In this document: one piece after another, positions 60,855 through 64,000 of the stretch | Numbering within the stretch: position 1 is the stretch's first letter | Layout of the letters: the number at the start of each line of letters is the position of its first letter | Source: Candidatus Cloacimonadota bacterium | GTDB taxonomy: Bacteria; Cloacimonadota; Cloacimonadia; Cloacimonadales; JAIOQZ01 | NCBI GenBank assembly: GCA_021108395.1 | Contig: JAIOQZ010000002.1 | Location: forward strand, 1-64,000 | DNA length: 64,000 bases | Direction of reading: 5' to 3' | Notes under the pieces: model-generated | Databases searched by the model: none | What the model saw: the letters and a program-made list of their open reading frames with translations, nothing else | What the model was told of the DNA's origin: nothing | Made by a program: the position numbers and the translations under genes

Positions 60855-62498
60855 ATGAGATGCTTTCTCGCTTTCTCGCTGCTGCTAACGCTGACCTGCG
60901 GTCTTGCCGCCGAAGACCTCATCCTCGACATCCTGTGGTCAAACGACATCCACGGCGGCATCGACCCCTACCCAGCCACGTTCATGAACCCGCAGTTTCC
61001 GCCAATGCTTGGCGGCGGCGGCTCGGCAGGCACCTACATCAGGAGCGCACGCGCCCTGAGCGAGAATGACCCTGGTCGTGCCAACCTGCTGCTGGACATC
61101 GGCGATTTCTTTCAGGGACATCCCATCGGCACCGTCACCGAAGGCCGCGCCGTGATAAAGTATATGAACATGGTTGGTTACGACCTGACGGCTATCGGCA
61201 ACCACGAGTATGACATCGGCGAGGAAAAGCTGATCGAAACCTACAAGCTGGCCGAATTTCCGGTGCTGTCGTGCAATGTCTATCGTCGCGGCACTGACGA
61301 CCTGGTCGAGTATGCCATACCCTACCTCATCTTCGAGAAGCTCGGCCTGCGCATCGCCGTCATCGGATTGACAACCACCGACACCGCGCAGATGAGCATC
61401 CCCGAGCACATCGAGAACGTCGAATTTCGCAACGCCAAAGAAGCGCTGGAGCGATACATCCCCCTCGTTCAGGAACAGGAGCGCGCCGATATCGTCATCG
61501 TCGCCGGGCACATGGGCTTGCCCTACGAACCCGAACCCGCCTATCAGCGTCGCTACGTTGACCGCCCCGAAACCACCGAACCGCGCCGCTGGGGCTACGA
61601 CGCCCAGGAGCTGGCTCACGAGGTGCAGGGCATCGATCTGTTCGTGGGCGGCCACATGCACAAGGGCTTCCAGCAACCCTGGGTGGACCCGGTAACGCAC
61701 ACGCTGGTGGTGCAGGGCTATGCCTACGGCAGCAACGTGGGACATCTCATACTGCGCATCGACCCGGAAACAAAGAGCGTCACCGGCTGGGACAGCCCCG
61801 CCGAAGGCGAGATTCTCGTGACCATGATGCAGGACACGTTCATTCCGGAGCCAACCATTCACGACAGCATCCTGGCCATGCAAGCTCGCGCCGAGAGTGG
61901 TATGGACGAGGTAATCGGTGAGGCCACCGTGCATCTCACCCGCATAGGCGACGCCCAGAGTCGCATGGGCAATCTCGTGGTTGACGCCATGCTCGTCGAG
62001 ACCGGTGCAGATTTCGCCTTCCTCAATCTGGGCGGCGTTCGCGCCGACATCGCCGCAGGCCCCGTTACCTATCGCAACGTGTTCGACGTGCTGCCGTTCG
62101 ACAGCCAGCTCGTTGTCTTCGAGGCCGATGGCGCGTTTCTCAAGCAGATTATCGAGAAGCGCATCGAGGGCAGCAGGCACGGACTGCGCGTTGCCGGCGT
62201 GAGGGTGGTGAACAACCGTGAGCGCCCCGACTTCGACCGCGTAGTGACGCTCGAAGTGGGTGGGGAGCCGCTCGATTACGACAGAACATATCGCATCGCC
62301 ACCAGCGATTTTCTCATGCAGGGCAATGCCGGGCTTACCATGCTGCCCAAGGTGCCCGAAGAGCAAATCACCCGCTATGAGACTATCCTGCGGGACGTGG
62401 TGGTGGAGTATATCCGCAAGTACAGTCCCGTTACCGCCGAGATAGACGACCGCTGGCGACGGGACGACTCGATGCCCAAGGCAGACTACCTGCGGTAA
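60855..62498 (+). CDS. 5'-nucleotidase/UshA-type metallophosphoesterase
   Basis: The 547-residue protein has a signal peptide and the metallophosphoesterase motifs WSNDIHG, LDIGDFFQG, GNHEYDIGEE, VAGHMGL and VGGHMHKGF. A C-terminal 5'-nucleotidase domain follows (NLVVDAMLVETGADFAFLNLGGVRADI). It hydrolyses nucleotides in the periplasm or at the cell surface, probably for phosphate or nucleoside scavenging. Last gene of the barrel operon. It is followed by a gap with a candidate promoter for the next gene. Confidence 0.93.
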   Translation: MRCFLAFSLLLTLTCGLAAEDLILDILWSNDIHGGIDPYPATFMNPQFPPMLGGGGSAGTYIRSARALSENDPGRANLLLDIGDFFQGHPIGTVTEGRAVIKYMNMVGYDLTAIGNHEYDIGEEKLIETYKLAEFPVLSCNVYRRGTDDLVEYAIPYLIFEKLGLRIAVIGLTTTDTAQMSIPEHIENVEFRNAKEALERYIPLVQEQERADIVIVAGHMGLPYEPEPAYQRRYVDRPETTEPRRWGYDAQELAHEVQGIDLFVGGHMHKGFQQPWVDPVTHTLVVQGYAYGSNVGHLILRIDPETKSVTGWDSPAEGEILVTMMQDTFIPEPTIHDSILAMQARAESGMDEVIGEATVHLTRIGDAQSRMGNLVVDAMLVETGADFAFLNLGGVRADIAAGPVTYRNVFDVLPFDSQLVVFEADGAFLKQIIEKRIEGSRHGLRVAGVRVVNNRERPDFDRVVTLEVGGEPLDYDRTYRIATSDFLMQGNAGLTMLPKVPEEQITRYETILRDVVVEYIRKYSPVTAEIDDRWRRDDSMPKADYLR

Positions 62499-62512
62499 TC
62501 TCACAAAAAGAT

Positions 62513-62540
62513 TTGACGCGCTTCCGATTACGGTTACACT
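62513..62540 (+). promoter_or_regulatory. Candidate sigma-70-type promoter in the gap 62499-62796
   Basis: TTGACG (62513-62518) and TACACT (62535-62540) are 16 bases apart, 14 bases past the nucleotidase stop. The resulting transcript would have a long leader (about 250 bases) before ATG 62797. A second structure, CCGTTT...AAACGG with repeated TTTCGCAG near 62622-62655, lies in that leader. Confidence 0.45.
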
Positions 62541-62679
62541 ATCTCTGATTGCATCAGTGCGTAAATTCCATTGACGAAACTCGCATAGCATGTAAAGTGG
62601 GTTCATAAATTCACAATAGGCCGTTTCGCAGCACGATTTCATTTCGCAGAAAACGGCTTACATTAATGCAATGCAGCGC

Positions 62680-62720
62680 CCAAGCTTGGTGCATATTGTG
62701 ACGAGTGCACCCAGGCTTGG
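62680..62720. promoter_or_regulatory. Paired palindromes, candidate operator
   Basis: CCAAGCTTGG (62680-62689) is a perfect palindrome and CCAGGCTTGG (62711-62720) an imperfect one; flanks also match (GCGCCCA.../GCACCCA..., both followed by TG). They start 31 bases apart, near three helical turns, so a protein dimer pair would bind the same face of the DNA. They lie 77-117 bases before the HEAT gene start. Confidence 0.45.
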
Positions 62721-62796
62721 TGTGTACGGTTCAGATGAAACATTTTCATTCAAATAAACGTTATCAGACAGTAGCGGCTATCAGGAGCAGAACCAC

Positions 62797-63642
62797 ATGC
62801 TGAAAAAAATAGGACGACTCGATATTACAGCCCAGCGCGAAATCGACGAGAAGGTTGTAGAGATTTTCGCGCTGTTAGACAAAAAAACCGACAAGGCCAG
62901 AGAGAAGGCGCACGAGAAGCTGTTCGACATGGCCAAAACGCCTAACTATTTCATCCGCGAATATCTGGGCAAGAAGCTAACGGAGTACCACGACCAGCGA
63001 GTGTTCTATCACCTTGCCCGCAAGATGCTGCAACACAAGCTATACGGCATCCGCGCCACAGCGTTGTTCTACTTCTACAACCGCTACTTCGATGATCCCG
63101 ACAAGGTGCTGGGGTACCTCGAAGAATGCCACGACACCGTGCCCTGGGAGGTCGAGAGTGTCATCAATGACATCTGGCGTCGGTTCCCCAAAGAAATGAA
63201 AAAGAAGATGCTGCTGTGGCTCGACTCGAACGATGAAAAACGCCGTGCGCTGTCGTTTCACGGCATGGAGAACATCGCAAGCCGCGACCCGCTGTACATC
63301 ATGAACTTCCTCGACAAGGCCATCGACGACAAGAGCGTCGAGGTGCAGAAGAAAATCACGCACATCCTCACGCAGGTGGCGCGCAGCCGCCCCGCAGATT
63401 GCTATCCCTACATCTATGAATGGTTGCTGGACGCAGATGACACCCGCATGAAGACCATCTGGGTGTCGATGAAGAAACTGGCCAATATCGTGGTGCAGAA
63501 GAGCAAACGAGACAAGAGCCAGGAGTTCATCATGCTCACGCACCGCACCATACAGGACTGGAAAAACGACGAGAACAAGAACGTCTCGCAGATGGGGCAG
63601 AAGCTGGCGGGCATTCTCAAGAACAAGCCGCACAGTAACTGA
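62797..63642 (+). CDS. HEAT-repeat protein
   Basis: The 281-residue, largely helical protein has HEAT-like repeats (YFIREYLGKKLTEYHDQRVFYHLARKML, VEVQKKITHILTQVARSRP). Its pattern resembles DNA-alkylation-repair (AlkD-like) HEAT proteins, but no catalytic residue is identified, so I call only the fold. SD AGGAG precedes ATG 62797. The two palindromes just upstream may control it. Confidence 0.7.
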   Translation: MLKKIGRLDITAQREIDEKVVEIFALLDKKTDKAREKAHEKLFDMAKTPNYFIREYLGKKLTEYHDQRVFYHLARKMLQHKLYGIRATALFYFYNRYFDDPDKVLGYLEECHDTVPWEVESVINDIWRRFPKEMKKKMLLWLDSNDEKRRALSFHGMENIASRDPLYIMNFLDKAIDDKSVEVQKKITHILTQVARSRPADCYPYIYEWLLDADDTRMKTIWVSMKKLANIVVQKSKRDKSQEFIMLTHRTIQDWKNDENKNVSQMGQKLAGILKNKPHSN

Positions 63643-63684
63643 GAGATAACCCGCGCCGAGGCTGTTATCGAAGAAGGCTTAACG

Positions 63685-64000
63685 GTGACTGGAAGACACG
63701 AGAGTGGCGGCGTTGAGATAAGGAAACTTCAGGGGATAGACGCGGCTCGCACATGTGCTCGGTTTATGGCCGATTCTGAGCCGTGGATTACTCTGCGCCG
63801 GACTTTCGATGATGCGCTGAGGATATTGCGCGATCCATCCAGAGAAGTATATCAGGCAGAGATAGAGGGAAAAATCGTTGGTTTCCTCATCCTGCAAATG
63901 AGCGGAGCGTTCGTAGGTTACATTCAGACTGTGGGTGTTTTGCCCGGGTGGAAGAATCGCGGGATAGGAACCCTGCTGCTCAAGTTTGCCGAGAAAAGAG
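63685..64000 (+). CDS. GNAT-family acetyltransferase, N-terminal part (cut by window end)
   Basis: The frame opens at GTG 63685 (SD GAAGAAGG seven bases upstream) and stays open to the window end, so it is absent from the ORF track. The 105 visible residues include VYQAEIEGKIVGFLILQMSG, a central GNAT strand pair, and VGVLPGWKNRGIGTLLLKFAEKR, where NRGIGT is the acetyl-CoA-binding R/QxxGxG/A motif. Substrate unknown; N-acetylation of an amino acid, peptide or antibiotic are all possible. Confidence 0.8.
   Translation, partial: MTGRHESGGVEIRKLQGIDAARTCARFMADSEPWITLRRTFDDALRILRDPSREVYQAEIEGKIVGFLILQMSGAFVGYIQTVGVLPGWKNRGIGTLLLKFAEKR

Noticed and set aside
1-64000. tRNA and rRNA genes
   Set aside because: No cloverleaf or rRNA motif was noticed in the gaps. 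Short tRNA genes inside coding regions were not ruled out by computation.

Overview
The window looks like chromosomal DNA (about 55-60% GC by eye) from a Gram-negative, probably anaerobic bacterium of the FCB group. A Cloacimonadota-like or related lineage is my best guess. The evidence is two secreted proteins with FlgD/type-IX-like C-terminal domains (one with the FPNPFNPST motif), PorV-like and other outer-membrane barrels, a TonB-dependent receptor, SBBP/PKD secreted proteins and a K+-dependent-type membrane pyrophosphatase. No rRNA, tRNA or CRISPR was seen, and the organism assignment is inference.

Region 1 (0.1-31 kb) is dominated by a surface-polysaccharide locus. After an outer-membrane barrel gene (155-1636, minus) and a structured, terminator-containing leader (about 2004-2136), a plus-strand run (2153-17584) encodes a TPR-GT2 glycosyltransferase, asparagine synthase, a half-length GT4, a full GT4, a double methyltransferase, a polysaccharide pyruvyl transferase, a TylF-like methyltransferase, an FrhB-like ferredoxin protein, a polysaccharide-deacetylase-like protein, another methyltransferase, another GT4 and a degenerate asparagine-synthase homologue. 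Most are coupled by ATGA/GTGA overlaps. A minus-strand block (17599-28369) facing it encodes a sulfotransferase with a TPR tail, a 2522-residue multi-module protein (methyltransferase, GT4, GT2, GT4 and two CDP-glycerol-transferase-like modules) and a GT-C-like membrane protein with a TPR tail. A dCMP deaminase and an SBBP-repeat secreted protein follow. Part of this block is visibly AT-richer than the rest.

Region 2 (31-45.8 kb) is housekeeping and regulation: a small unknown gene with its own SD and terminator, a TPR/outer-membrane protein coupled to a UbiA-family membrane protein, an NtrC-type response regulator, a K+ channel with a separate cyclic-nucleotide-binding-domain partner, a MerR-like regulator, a membrane pyrophosphatase (hppA), a substrate-binding protein and FecCD permease, an HPP-family protein, and an IscU/MIP18-like scaffold with cysteine desulfurase.

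Region 3 (46-64 kb) has a TPR lipoprotein, an ABC ATPase and TonB receptor, a secreted FlgD-tailed protein, a cobalamin riboswitch that leads into a secreted beta-propeller gene, a CDF metal transporter, a PHP-domain protein, a pilin-like protein, an HhH/beta-barrel protein, a PorV-like protein, a 5'-nucleotidase, a HEAT-repeat protein and the start of a GNAT gene cut by the window end. The vitamin B12/siderophore transport parts (41677-43453, 47394-50277 and 52086-53613) are split but could form one uptake system. The propeller under B12 control suggests a BtuG-like surface capture protein.

A family of palindromic GC-rich repeats (ends CACCCCCCTGTC...) occurs three times in intergenic DNA and looks like a MITE/REP-type element.
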